From contig JAIELP010000013.1 in NCBI GenBank assembly GCA_019752925.1, positions 1-64,000 of the forward strand: DNA of 64,000 nt, read 5' to 3'. How positions within the stretch are numbered: the first letter of the stretch is position 1; each line of letters opens with the position of its first letter. The position numbers and the translations under genes are program-made. The DNA is from a bacterium. Its GTDB lineage: Bacteria; Bdellovibrionota; Bdellovibrionia; Bdellovibrionales; Bdellovibrionaceae. Positions 46,984 to 56,130 of the stretch are shown piece by piece. The notes under the pieces were generated by a model. It saw only the letters and a list, made by a program, of their open reading frames with translations, made no database searches and was not told where the DNA came from.

Positions 46984-48333
46984 TTAAACCTCTATGCTTT
47001 CCAACCAATCCACAACAATTGATTCGAATGTGGTCTTATATTGTTTATTTCTACGTTTATCGTACTGAACTAAAAATCTTTTCAGATCTTTTTCTAACTT
47101 TGGTTGCGGCGCCGCCCCATCGGTGGCTTCAGTTGCACGTTCTAAGTAATCAATAACCCTTTTTAACTGATCGAACTCGTAATCAATAATCAAATCGGAT
47201 TGTTTATTTTTTTCAAACCAATTTTTTAAACGACTAACAGTTTCTAATCTTAAATGAGGCGGTAACGCTAGTGGGCTCTGGAAAGTTGGCCATCTTACAA
47301 TATTCAAACTGAATGTAGGATTTTCGCAACCAAATCTTTTTTTCCATTCCAAAAATTGATCCAACAGCTGTGTCATAGAAAACAAACACAACCCGTTAAT
47401 AGTCATCATAACATGCAATCTCTTAACATTTCCTTTTGTTAAAAGTTTTTCAACATTTAGCTTCCATTTTTCAAAATCCAAACCATCACGGATATATTCG
47501 GCCTGTAAACCATAGGCTTCATTACTTGTAAATACTTCTAAGTGACGTATATGATGGCTTTCTTTAACAAATCTCTCAATCAGCTCATCACGTCCACCTA
47601 AGTTTGAGTTCACTGCTAAATTGATATTTAGATTTCCATCGGATTTGAATGTTTCCAGTAATCTCCAAAAATGCGGCGACATCATGGGCTCGCCACCAGT
47701 AATTCGCAATTGCTTCAAACTTTCCTTGAGCGATGGCCACCACTTCCAGAAAGCTTCCACATAAGGGTTTGTTTCTTGACCATAATAAGGATCACTTGCA
47801 GCGTGCGTTGAAACATAATGACCACGCTGATCGGTGTTTAAATCATTGTATGGGCCATTTTCATTAATATCTTTTACCCAACGCGTACTATACGAAGGAT
47901 TACAGTACGAACAAGCAAAGTTACAGGTTCTATCAAATGCAATTTCAAGAGTTTTTAAATTAATATTTTTCTCAAAATGAGTTTCTTTTAATTGCTGCAA
48001 CTCATTTGCGTCGTAGCTGAGGGACTTAAAAACCCGGTCACTGATATTTTCATGCGACAAATCTTCAATCTTCCAGCAGTATTCACATTCGGTCGGACGC
48101 TTTCCTTGCTGCATCTCCAAGCGCGCCTGTTTTTTTTCTTTCGTATTATGAATAGCTGATGGGTTTTCAGAAATTTCATTTAAATCAATTTTGTGAGATG
48201 GTGGATGATGACAACTCACTGTTAATCCTGAATACAACCAGATTGTTGAATCTAACCACTTAGCTGCGCAAAATGTCGGTGATACTTTATCTAGAACTTC
48301 ATTTTTAAATTGTATATTTCTTTGTCGGCTCAT
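46984..48333 (-). CDS. Twitch-domain radical SAM protein (type A paralogue)
   Basis: A 449-aa protein. N-terminal cysteines (Cys22, Cys41 in VSCHHPPSH, Cys83 and Cys86 in ECEYCW) resemble an auxiliary Fe-S domain (twitch). The radical SAM cluster motif CNFACSYC (Cys137, 141, 144) follows, with the SAM-binding RITGGEP. It is closely similar to the 51,039-52,397 protein through the whole length, so the two arose by duplication. Its start overlaps the next gene upstream by 4 bases. The target is unknown; family members modify peptides or small molecules. Confidence 0.85.
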   Translation of the reverse strand: MSRQRNIQFKNEVLDKVSPTFCAAKWLDSTIWLYSGLTVSCHHPPSHKIDLNEISENPSAIHNTKEKKQARLEMQQGKRPTECEYCWKIEDLSHENISDRVFKSLSYDANELQQLKETHFEKNINLKTLEIAFDRTCNFACSYCNPSYSTRWVKDINENGPYNDLNTDQRGHYVSTHAASDPYYGQETNPYVEAFWKWWPSLKESLKQLRITGGEPMMSPHFWRLLETFKSDGNLNINLAVNSNLGGRDELIERFVKESHHIRHLEVFTSNEAYGLQAEYIRDGLDFEKWKLNVEKLLTKGNVKRLHVMMTINGLCLFSMTQLLDQFLEWKKRFGCENPTFSLNIVRWPTFQSPLALPPHLRLETVSRLKNWFEKNKQSDLIIDYEFDQLKRVIDYLERATEATDGAAPQPKLEKDLKRFLVQYDKRRNKQYKTTFESIVVDWLESIEV

Positions 48334-49808
48334 AATTTAGCCTCCGACTTTCTGCTGCGGTTCCACCACTCATAAACTTTAGGATGCTTACTGTAGATGT
48401 CATTTAAACTAGGTGGTTTTCCGGGCTCTCCATCTTTTCTGCGGGCAGAAACTTTTAACTGATGATAGCGCCCTCGATAAAAAGCTTCCTCATAGGTATC
48501 TGGATAAGCTTCCTGAAATGTGGGCCTACGCTGAAGATCCCGCAATGTTTCTAATATCGATTGAGTTTTAGGTGTCACCCTAGGCTCAATATAGGCAATT
48601 AAATCAGCCAGCACCTCATTAAGTACATCACGTGGTAATGCTAGCGGTGATAAAACAATTTCCGGATCAAAAGCAAAAATAATTTTTGTAATCACCTGGC
48701 TATCTAACTCAATAGCCACATCAAACATATCTTTTAAAGAAAATAACCCGGGCAAGGTAAGTGTTACATCTAATGCGATAGAATCTTTACCACCGGGGCC
48801 CATTTGCATTTCTTTAAAATTGGCTAAAAAATTTTCCCAGTTAAGACCGGTTCTGATCCACTCACCTATGGCACCGGTGCCATCAATACTGGCGCAGATC
48901 AAATAGCCCTTATAATGTGGCAGTAAATCTTTCCCTAGGTGCTTACCTTTAAATTTAATATGACTTAAATTTGTATTGTAACGGCAAAAAACTTGGTCAG
49001 AAAAGCCCAGATCGATCATCTTTTGCATCATGTTCCAGTGAAGATCCCACACCAAAGGCTCTCCACCAACCCAGTAAATTTCGCGGATTCTTTTTTCTTC
49101 AATTGATTGAATGAGTTCCGCTTCAACTACATTTTTCTGAAACCCATCTATTTTTACTTTTACTTCGGGTATCATCCACGGATCGTTTTTTTCCGACCAT
49201 TCATTGTGAACTCTTTTTTCAGATTCCCAGGCGCTTGAAAGCTGTTCGCCGCACATACGGCACTTAAAATTACACGTATTGTGAATGCGGTAATCATAAG
49301 AAATTGGCTTTAATGATGTGTGACCGGTTTGATCAGTATGTTTTGCAAGATCTTTCAATAGATCCGGAAAAAGAAATTTATTAAACCAGTCTTTATAAGT
49401 AGAAAGATTCAGTACCTGATCCTGACAAACCTCACACTCAGACAGTTTTTCACCACGCAACATTTTTAATCTGATGTTACGCATATATTCGCTGTTCCAG
49501 TGTTCTTCCAGTGTTTTCGGATTGTAATTTACACCTGAATGCCCGGGCTGATCGATATACTGCTGAACAAAACTACTTTTTTCACGTGAAGCGCAGCACA
49601 TACGTCGCTCCGATTGCGGTGAAATAAAGGTATGAGTCCAGGGCACTACACATAGTGATCTGTTTGATTCAATGTCAGATTGTATTAAATCAGCTTTTAC
49701 CGGCTCTTGGCCTACATGGCTAGGTGACCGAAAAATGCTTTTTATTTTTGTAAAGATACGGTTCATAGCGCCTTGATACATGCTAAATGTCATGTATTTT
49801 GTTGTCAA
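48330..49808 (-). CDS. Twitch-domain radical SAM protein (type C)
   Basis: A 492-aa protein. N-terminal cysteines are Cys53 (LCVVPW), Cys71 and Cys72 (MCCAS) and Cys125/128 (CEVC); the radical SAM motif CNFKCRMC is Cys179, 183, 186, with YWVGGEPL as the GGE motif. The TTG at 49808 has AAGGA about 9 bases upstream, while ATG 49766 has AAGG 5 bases upstream, so the start is uncertain. The end overlaps the next gene by 4 bases, part of one operon. Confidence 0.83.
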   Translation of the reverse strand: MTTKYMTFSMYQGAMNRIFTKIKSIFRSPSHVGQEPVKADLIQSDIESNRSLCVVPWTHTFISPQSERRMCCASREKSSFVQQYIDQPGHSGVNYNPKTLEEHWNSEYMRNIRLKMLRGEKLSECEVCQDQVLNLSTYKDWFNKFLFPDLLKDLAKHTDQTGHTSLKPISYDYRIHNTCNFKCRMCGEQLSSAWESEKRVHNEWSEKNDPWMIPEVKVKIDGFQKNVVEAELIQSIEEKRIREIYWVGGEPLVWDLHWNMMQKMIDLGFSDQVFCRYNTNLSHIKFKGKHLGKDLLPHYKGYLICASIDGTGAIGEWIRTGLNWENFLANFKEMQMGPGGKDSIALDVTLTLPGLFSLKDMFDVAIELDSQVITKIIFAFDPEIVLSPLALPRDVLNEVLADLIAYIEPRVTPKTQSILETLRDLQRRPTFQEAYPDTYEEAFYRGRYHQLKVSARRKDGEPGKPPSLNDIYSKHPKVYEWWNRSRKSEAKL

Positions 49809-49811
49809 ATT

Positions 49812-51017
49812 CTATAGTCCTTCAGACTGCAGGATCTGGTAAAAGTCGATGAATACATCCTTGTAGCTTTCCTGTCTCGATTTATCCAAATAGTGATTAT
49901 ATTTTTTAAACTGGCTCCACAAACGAGCATCCTGTGGTACCGACAAGTGCGAGCTCACTTCATTAAACCACCGCTCAGAAAGACGACCTTTAAGTTTTGA
50001 AATAACTTTGGGCTTAACCGACTCCGGCAAACACTTCAATGATAGATAATCTGGATCATACACAAAGTTCAACCCGTAGCCGATTTTCAGATCGTCACAG
50101 AATCTTTCCATTTCATCCAAATAAAAAACGTTATACACACTTACAGTTTGTTCGATCGCTAAGCCAACCCCAGCATCGCGCATAAGTGTCAGATTTTTTA
50201 AAATACTATTCCAATTAGCCCCGTGCCTAATATAAGAATTTCGGCGTTCCAGATCATCTACAGACGCGCCGATAAATACCTTTTTAAATTTTTTCCAAAT
50301 ATCAAAAGCATTTTCAGGTAGATAAGTCGTATTAATATTGTATTTAATCTCAATATTTCCACTGACACCAAGATCAATCAATTTTTGCAGAAAAACCCAG
50401 TGCTGAGTTATTAATGTAGGCTCTCCGCCGTTAACAAAAAGCAGCTGAAGATCGTTTGCATGAACTAAAAAATCATTCCAAAAAACCTCATCCTCAGCCC
50501 AGGAAAAGTCTGTTTGCAAATCATATTTTCTTACAAAGTCTAAATCACCCTGCATTTTTCCATACTCAGCATTCCACTTACTGCTTGAGTTAGGATTACA
50601 AGTACGGCATTTCAAGTTACAAAGATTTCCAAGACGCAGCTCCGCATACTGAATACGCGGTTTAATTTCGCCATTGGCGCCAGTCCTATTTTTCAGATCA
50701 TCGTAGCTTAAATTAAAAATTTTATTTTCACGCATTCTTTTACTGACAAGGCCCAGGTCCTCATCTTTATAGCAACCTGCACAGGCAACCGGTTTTTCAC
50801 TGTTCAACATCTGCAAACGAACATTTCTAAAAGATTCAGAATTCAGAGTTTTATCAATATTGTCGCTGTTGAGATTGTAAAAATGTCGGCCCACAGGGTG
50901 TATACGGTCATAAGCCATACCTTGACCTTCATTAAAATCCACACGGCAGCAAAGGCTTACATCACCTTGTGGGTGAGTTGCTAGATGTATCCATGGTAGC
51001 GGGCAATAGGTCGACAT
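49812..51017 (-). CDS. Twitch-domain radical SAM protein (type B)
   Basis: A 401-aa protein starting MSTYCPLPWIHLATHPQGD, the classic N-terminal twitch pattern: Cys5, SLCC (Cys23-24) and CAGC (Cys79, 82). The radical SAM motif CNLKCRTC is Cys133, 137, 140, and FVNGGEP is the SAM-binding motif. I chose ATG 51017 because AGGA lies 7-8 bases upstream; the ATG at 51032 has no ribosome site. This is the shortest and most canonical member of the four. Confidence 0.85.
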   Translation of the reverse strand: MSTYCPLPWIHLATHPQGDVSLCCRVDFNEGQGMAYDRIHPVGRHFYNLNSDNIDKTLNSESFRNVRLQMLNSEKPVACAGCYKDEDLGLVSKRMRENKIFNLSYDDLKNRTGANGEIKPRIQYAELRLGNLCNLKCRTCNPNSSSKWNAEYGKMQGDLDFVRKYDLQTDFSWAEDEVFWNDFLVHANDLQLLFVNGGEPTLITQHWVFLQKLIDLGVSGNIEIKYNINTTYLPENAFDIWKKFKKVFIGASVDDLERRNSYIRHGANWNSILKNLTLMRDAGVGLAIEQTVSVYNVFYLDEMERFCDDLKIGYGLNFVYDPDYLSLKCLPESVKPKVISKLKGRLSERWFNEVSSHLSVPQDARLWSQFKKYNHYLDKSRQESYKDVFIDFYQILQSEGL

Positions 51018-51038
51018 CTTATTTTCCTGCATTAGATT

Positions 51039-52397
51039 TCATATACTTTTATACCAAGACACCAACTCATCCGGAAATACAGCCGCAAAATTTTTGCGTC
51101 TTCGGTTGTCGTATTGGGTGTAAAACGATTTAAAATCTTTCTTACGGGCTTCTATCGGACTGGTTTTATGATGGGGGCTATCGTCGGGAGTCAGTAAGTA
51201 CTCTACCAAACGATTAAGACTTTCTATTTCAAAATCAGAAAGAAATTTTGATTCCTGGTTTCGTAAAAGCCAATTTTTGAGTTCAACACTTTTTGCAGTT
51301 CTTATATCAAGTGGCAATGTCAGCACACTTTGAAAACTCGGAAATCGCAAAATATTGACAGATATATTCAGATAACCTTTTGGATAAGCCGATTTCATCT
51401 CAAGAACCTGGTCCAGAAATTCGGTTATTGAAAACAAACATAAGGCATTGATAGTCATCATGATGTTGCAGGACTCAAGCTTGGCTTCAGATAAAACTTT
51501 TTTTAAGTTTGATTTCCAAATTTCATAATTAAGCCCATCACGTATATACTCCGCATATTTATCTGCAGCCTCACAACTAGTAAAAAGACGTAATCTTTTA
51601 ACAAATTTACTTTTATCAATCAGCTTCTGAATATAAACGTCGTCAGATCCTAAATTCGAATTAATAGCAAAAACCATATCGCCTGAACCGTGATGTTGCT
51701 CGAAAAAATCAAAAAATTTCCAGGTGTTTTTATTCAGAAGTGGCTCACCACCTGTAATGCGGATCTCTTGCAAAGTTTCACTTAACTCAGGCCACCACTT
51801 CCAAAAAGCTTCAATATAAGGGTTAGACTCAGTCGACTTAAATGGTTCAGTCTCTATGGCTTCAGATGAAAAATGTCCGGCACCATCGCTTGTTAGGTTT
51901 GTATACGAGCCATTATTCAAGATGTCCGATGCCCACTTTGTGCTGAAGTTTGCATTACAGTAGCTGCAGGCAAAATTGCAATTACGGTCAAATGCAATTT
52001 CGAGTGTTTTCAAATTTACATCTTCACTGAAGTTCTTTTTAAAGGCTTCATTCAAAGCTTCATCTGTATATATTTGAGTTTTAAATACACGATCGCTTAC
52101 GTTGTTCTGATTTATGTCTTCGATTTTCCAGCAGTACTCACACTCAGTAGGTTTTTCACCTTTTTGCATCATTCGACGCATTTCTTTTTTATGAGGAGTA
52201 TTGTGAATAGCTTTATAATTTTTTGTAACTTCTTCTAACCCGATGGCATGAGCCGGAGGATGATGGCAACTTGTTGTCATTCCAGAGCCCAGCCAAATTG
52301 TAGCGTTGTACCACTTAGCACCGCAAAAACTAGCCGACTTGCTATCGATAATTCTTTTTTTATAATCTAAAAAGCTTTCGTTTGGTTTACGGTTCAT
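51039..52397 (-). CDS. Twitch-domain radical SAM protein (type A paralogue, first in operon)
   Basis: A 452-aa protein. N-terminal cysteines are Cys25, Cys44 (SCHHPPAH), Cys86 and Cys89 (CEYC); the radical SAM motif CNFACSYC is Cys140, 144, 147, with RITGGEP. It shares long stretches with the 46,984-48,333 protein. It is the first gene of the operon, and the 150-bp gap upstream holds its promoter opposite the secreted-protein gene. Substrate unknown. Confidence 0.85.
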   Translation of the reverse strand: MNRKPNESFLDYKKRIIDSKSASFCGAKWYNATIWLGSGMTTSCHHPPAHAIGLEEVTKNYKAIHNTPHKKEMRRMMQKGEKPTECEYCWKIEDINQNNVSDRVFKTQIYTDEALNEAFKKNFSEDVNLKTLEIAFDRNCNFACSYCNANFSTKWASDILNNGSYTNLTSDGAGHFSSEAIETEPFKSTESNPYIEAFWKWWPELSETLQEIRITGGEPLLNKNTWKFFDFFEQHHGSGDMVFAINSNLGSDDVYIQKLIDKSKFVKRLRLFTSCEAADKYAEYIRDGLNYEIWKSNLKKVLSEAKLESCNIMMTINALCLFSITEFLDQVLEMKSAYPKGYLNISVNILRFPSFQSVLTLPLDIRTAKSVELKNWLLRNQESKFLSDFEIESLNRLVEYLLTPDDSPHHKTSPIEARKKDFKSFYTQYDNRRRKNFAAVFPDELVSWYKSI

Positions 52398-52548
52398 TAA
52401 GTATAATTCAAACTCATTTAAGATTGATTATCTATAAATTATTAGTATTTAGCTCAATTAAAAATGCCTTAATTGTGTGCATTTGGCGATAAGTTCAATA
52501 GAGACCAAAGCTTGATCTTAAGTCCAGCTTAATAAGATAATCCAAAGT

Positions 52549-52998
52549 ATGAAAATTTTAATTTGCGTATTACTGCTCATAGGTACTCAGGCTAAAGCCA
52601 AAGATGTAAAGTGCATTGTTGTTAATTCAACAAACGACGAAAAACTCCTTGTGGGCGGAATACTCCATCTTTCGCTAAATAACGGAAACATTACTTGGTC
52701 TAAAGAAAATAGCACTATTTCCATAACTAACAATTCGGAAGTAAGTCAGTTTAAGGCCAATAGAAATCACTGCAGCTTTGGTAAACAAGATCTCATCAGC
52801 GGAGATGAAATTTTAGCAGTATGGAGAGATTTCAACTCCTGTGTCCACAGACAAAATAATCAAGTCGGATATGTAAGTACAAAATTTAGTGCAGATTTTC
52901 GTTCTAAAGATGGAAGATATTACGAGATCTTTGCCACTGCCAGCGGCCCAATACCTTATATGGAATTGGAGCTTAGCAATTGTAAAGTTATTGAATAA
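52549..52998 (+). CDS. Secreted protein, possible radical SAM neighbour
   Basis: A 149-aa protein with a Sec signal (MKILICVLLLIGTQAKA) and four Cys in the mature part (VKCIVV, NHCSFG, NSCVHR, SNCKVI), perhaps two disulfides. Many beta strands are predicted. It is divergent from the radical SAM operon across a 151-bp gap, which suggests but does not prove shared regulation. I recognise no family. Confidence 0.6.
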   Translation: MKILICVLLLIGTQAKAKDVKCIVVNSTNDEKLLVGGILHLSLNNGNITWSKENSTISITNNSEVSQFKANRNHCSFGKQDLISGDEILAVWRDFNSCVHRQNNQVGYVSTKFSADFRSKDGRYYEIFATASGPIPYMELELSNCKVIE

Positions 52999-53292
52999 CT
53001 TCGGTAAAAAAGGGTTAGGCAACCCAACGCAGTTCTGAAATTAAAAATAATTTTGCAGCCTTTTCGTTATTTGAACGAATCACAAAATACTGATACTTTA
53101 TATTTTTGATTCCATCGTATCTGTAATAAAGAAATTCAAAATAGAAAATTTTAAATGGACTTGCAGAAAGCTAAAGAACAAATTGGTCGGGGAGATTTTC
53201 CGCGACCTAAGTAACTGTAATTACTTAATATCGAATACCGCGAGTAGCATGAAGTAGCAAGGTTCTTTGAGTTCACAAGAGCCGTCCTGCCT
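52999..53292. other. Island boundary region
   Basis: This 294-bp gap marks the change from AT-rich chromosome to the GC-richer element. A hairpin is visible at 53185-53207 (GGTCG/CGACC with inner GGA/TCC), and GGTTCTT and AAGAGCC near 53260-53283 can pair. No tRNA gene or complete attachment-site repeat was found; the partner repeat would lie beyond the right edge. Confidence 0.4.
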
Positions 53293-54390
53293 CTATCTAA
53301 GAGACAGGACTTTGGCTCCTACAACCTCATCTGGAAGATCATAGCCAAGTTTCTCTGTGGCCCCCTGAACATCCACACCAGCCTTCCTAAGATAGCCATT
53401 GGTGGTCTTGATCTGGCTATGGCCTACGATTGCCATAACTCTTGCCAGAGACTCACCACGGGCTAATAGGTTGGTGATAAAGGTTGCTCTGAGGTCGTGA
53501 AACTTGACGGGCGTGATCCCTATTGCGGCGCAAAATTCTCGCGTGATCCGTGCCTGTTCGCCGTTCTCCCATTCGGGCATTTGCGGCAAGACAAACTCGC
53601 TTTGATTCCCAGCCTTGATTTTGAGTTCCTTTAGGAACTTCAAAAGCGCATTGGAAATCGGAACCACTCGGCTCCTTTGCGTCTTGGTGGGGCCAAACCC
53701 ATTTTTGCTCGTCCACTGTTTAGAAACAGAGATGGTCTTTCCATCGAAGTCTATGTCTGTCCATTTAAGAGCAAACAACTCTCCCGATCTCATGCCCGTC
53801 ATAAGGGCCATAGCCCAGACGGGATAAAAACGATGATTCGTTTGTTTTGCTTCTTGCAGGAAGATTCCGACTTCCGTTTTGGTTAAAACCTTCTGATCTA
53901 CCTCCGGCACATTGACTCGGATTCCCGCGCAGGGATTCCGGTCTAAAATGCCTTCTTCAACGGCCATCTCGAAAATTCGGCGAACCATTTTCAGAATTGT
54001 CTTCCGTGTCCACGGACTGATTTTTGAATCTATGTCCGTGAAAATGGTGTCGTAAACTTTCTGTTTCGTGATCTTGTGCAAATCGAGATTATCCCAGTGA
54101 GGGTTAATCCATTTGCCCATCTGTGCAGTGTAGTTGATGACAGTTGAAGGGCGGTGAACGAGCTTCATTCTCTTCAAGCACTCGGAAAGCCACTCAGACC
54201 AGCGAAAAGGCACTGCCTCTTCTTTGAGTTTAGCCAGTTCTCGCTTTAGCTCGAACTCGGCCATCTCCGCTTTTCTAATTGTGTCTAATCCTTTCTTACG
54301 CCGTTGAACTCGAATCCCTCTGGAGTCGAATCCGTTGACGTAGATTTCATAGAATTTCTTTCCGTTCTCAATATAGGTTTTGATTGCCAT
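53293..54390 (-). CDS. int: Tyrosine recombinase (integrase)
   Basis: A 365-aa phage/ICE-type integrase. An N-terminal arm-binding region and a core-binding domain (to ~170) precede the catalytic domain: Arg in MTGMRSGELF, Lys in KTQRSRVVP, HDLRATF (His/Arg), GHSQIKTTNGYL with the second His and the probable nucleophile Tyr. It lies at the island edge with the excisionase-like gene immediately upstream (1-base gap). AAAGGAG precedes its ATG. The last codons form a 10-11-bp stem across the stop. Confidence 0.92.
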   Translation of the reverse strand: MAIKTYIENGKKFYEIYVNGFDSRGIRVQRRKKGLDTIRKAEMAEFELKRELAKLKEEAVPFRWSEWLSECLKRMKLVHRPSTVINYTAQMGKWINPHWDNLDLHKITKQKVYDTIFTDIDSKISPWTRKTILKMVRRIFEMAVEEGILDRNPCAGIRVNVPEVDQKVLTKTEVGIFLQEAKQTNHRFYPVWAMALMTGMRSGELFALKWTDIDFDGKTISVSKQWTSKNGFGPTKTQRSRVVPISNALLKFLKELKIKAGNQSEFVLPQMPEWENGEQARITREFCAAIGITPVKFHDLRATFITNLLARGESLARVMAIVGHSQIKTTNGYLRKAGVDVQGATEKLGYDLPDEVVGAKVLSLR

Positions 54391-54391
54391 G

Positions 54392-54619
54392 TCAGGCTCC
54401 TTTCTTTAGGAAAAGAGCCTTGCAATCCTTCAACTTGAACCTGAGTCGTCTTCCGAATTTATACGACTGAATCTGGCCTCGATAGACCATGATCCTTAAA
54501 GCGTTTTCGGTGATCGACAAATATTGAGCTGCTTCTTCTGTTGAAAGCCACTCGCGTTCTATTCGATTTTCAAAGAGCGATGAGCTAGGAAGCTCAAGAA
54601 CTACATTCTTGGAGTTCAT
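54392..54619 (-). CDS. Excisionase-like helix-turn-helix protein
   Basis: A 75-aa protein with an AlpA/HTH_17-type fold (EWLSTEEAAQYLSITENALRI, then RRLRFKLKDCKALFL). AAAGGAG stands 5 bases before its ATG. It is the first gene of the integrase operon. Such small proteins act as recombination directionality factors or repress the integrase promoter. Confidence 0.8.
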   Translation of the reverse strand: MNSKNVVLELPSSSLFENRIEREWLSTEEAAQYLSITENALRIMVYRGQIQSYKFGRRLRFKLKDCKALFLKKGA

Positions 54620-54712
54620 ACTACTCCTTTACAGGCTGCCCAGCAAGGGCAAATCCTCATGGAAGTCCTGATAAAACTCTCAAATTATTGGAATCATTGA
54701 ATTTATGTCGTA

Positions 54713-54766
54713 TAGACAAATGCAATACGTTATGATATGGTGTATCTATAACCGTTTAAGCACGGT
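54713..54766 (+). promoter_or_regulatory. Promoter and possible operator of the toxin-antitoxin pair
   Basis: TAGACA (54713-54718) and TATGGT (54736-54741) are separated by 17 bp, a good sigma70-type pair. Downstream, ACCGT and ACGGT (54751-54755, 54762-54766) form a short inverted repeat before the antitoxin ATG, where a ribbon-helix-helix antitoxin could bind. Confidence 0.5.
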
Positions 54767-54780
54767 GAAAGAGGTTTACA

Positions 54781-55086
54781 ATGTCAGTCGCAAGAAAAAG
54801 AAAGCCGCAGCTTTCCTTGAAGAAGGAAAGCACCGTCATGATCCGTACTGCTCCGCAGGATAAAGTTCTCATTGAAAAAGCTGCCGATCATTTGGGGCTT
54901 ACGGTGAGTTCTTTCATGCTGCAAAACTCTCTTCGCGCCGCTCGTAAGGAACTGTCGGAAGTCGAGCGCACAAGCCTAACTGAACGTGATGCTCATGTGT
55001 TCTTTGCCGCTTTGACAAATCCTCCAGCTCCGAACGAAGCACTCAAAAAGGCTTTCAAGGACTACGCGAAGCAATCCAGAAAGTAA
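54781..55086 (+). CDS. DUF1778-type antitoxin (TacA-like)
   Basis: A 101-aa ribbon-helix-helix protein. The N-terminal half carries the DNA-binding domain (STVMIRTAPQDKVLIEKAADHLGLTVSSFML) and the C-terminal half the toxin-neutralising tail (LTERDAHVFFAALTNPPAPNEALKKAF), as in TacA. AAAGAGG lies 6 bases before the ATG. It precedes the GNAT toxin by 9 bases. Confidence 0.9.
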   Translation: MSVARKRKPQLSLKKESTVMIRTAPQDKVLIEKAADHLGLTVSSFMLQNSLRAARKELSEVERTSLTERDAHVFFAALTNPPAPNEALKKAFKDYAKQSRK

Positions 55087-55095
55087 TTTGTCTTT

Positions 55096-55596
55096 GTGAG
55101 CAACTTTGAATTTCACAACCTAGACAAGTCATTCGATCGTGCGCCGTTTGACTGTGGCTCGCCTGAGTTAAACGATTTTCTGAAAGCGAAAGCCCGCCAG
55201 AACCAAGCGGCGAATTTCAATAAAACTTTCGTAGCCATTCAATCAGGCGACAAGGGCAAACGCGTTCTTGGCTTCTACAGTCTCAGTATGGGCGAAGTGG
55301 ATTTATCTTCGCTTCCCGAAGCCTTGCAGAAGAAGCTCCCTAAGCATCCCGTACCGGTCGCCCGAATGGGCCGACTGGCGGTTGATAATTCAACCAAGGG
55401 GCAAGGCTTAGGAAAGCTCCTTTTAGTCGATGCGATGAAGCGTGTTCAATCTGCCTCGGCTAATGTTGGCGTTTACGCGCTTCTGGTCGATGCAAAGGAT
55501 GATCCCGCAAAGGCCTTCTATAAGAAGTATGGGTTCATCGAACTAACCGATGAACCCATGACCTTGTTTTTACCTTTGGCTTCATTCCCGCAATAA
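55096..55596 (+). CDS. GNAT acetyltransferase toxin (TacT-like)
   Basis: A 166-aa GNAT-fold protein. The N-terminal FDCGSPELNDFL motif, the acetyl-CoA segment RLAVDNSTKGQGLGKLL and the C-terminal AFYKKYGF motif match toxins that acetylate aminoacyl-tRNA. The start is GTG at 55096. Partnered with the DUF1778 antitoxin, it would stabilise the element in the host by post-segregational killing. Confidence 0.88.
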   Translation: MSNFEFHNLDKSFDRAPFDCGSPELNDFLKAKARQNQAANFNKTFVAIQSGDKGKRVLGFYSLSMGEVDLSSLPEALQKKLPKHPVPVARMGRLAVDNSTKGQGLGKLLLVDAMKRVQSASANVGVYALLVDAKDDPAKAFYKKYGFIELTDEPMTLFLPLASFPQ

Positions 55597-56118
55597 TCAG
55601 GCAACGGAAGGAAAAGAATCAGTTTTCTTAGAAGACCTTTTCTTTTCCTTATCATCGACACCGTAATGAGCGCGGATCGCTTTTCGCAAATCTTCAGGAA
55701 GGTCGGCATCCGTTCGTAGAATGGAGCCGAGCATCTTCTTCTCGTCGAAATGCGCGACCCTAAGATTTTTTACGTCGGCTTCTGAAAAGAACTTATTCAA
55801 GTTCTGGAAGATATAGTTGGCAATGTCGGACTTGGTGAACTCTCCAGCATCGAAGCCTTCCGCGCATCGGCTTACGGCCGATTCCAACGCCTCGTTGGAT
55901 TCCTTCGAGATAACCACGCGAAACACCTCACCCTGGGACGAGTGACTGACTCTGCTATTCCTCGGATCAAGACTCAGCGCCGTTTGAGCAGCACCCTTAC
56001 GGCCCCTACGATTGAAAACCGGCGCTTCTTCATTTACCACTTCACTTGTTTCGTTCTCCCGACCTTCGATGACACCCAAGGCCGTTTCTCCCTTCTCCTT
56101 ATTATTAAAATTATTCAT
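55597..56118 (-). CDS. Possible accessory mobilization protein
   Basis: A 173-aa protein beginning MNNFNNKEKGETALG. It has no signal and no membrane helix. An N-terminal disordered region (to ~70) precedes a helical domain (SNEALESAVSRCAEGFDAGEFTKSDIANYIFQNL) and a Lys/Ser-rich tail. It sits beside the long palindrome upstream of the relaxase candidate, as auxiliary relaxosome proteins often do. AAAGGA precedes ATG 56118. Function not recognised from sequence. Confidence 0.55.
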   Translation of the reverse strand: MNNFNNKEKGETALGVIEGRENETSEVVNEEAPVFNRRGRKGAAQTALSLDPRNSRVSHSSQGEVFRVVISKESNEALESAVSRCAEGFDAGEFTKSDIANYIFQNLNKFFSEADVKNLRVAHFDEKKMLGSILRTDADLPEDLRKAIRAHYGVDDKEKKRSSKKTDSFPSVA

Positions 56119-56130
56119 AAAAATCCTTTC

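Noticed and set aside
52999..53292. tRNA gene at the island edge
   Set aside because: No cloverleaf or GTTCRANNC-type T-arm can be built on either strand here.
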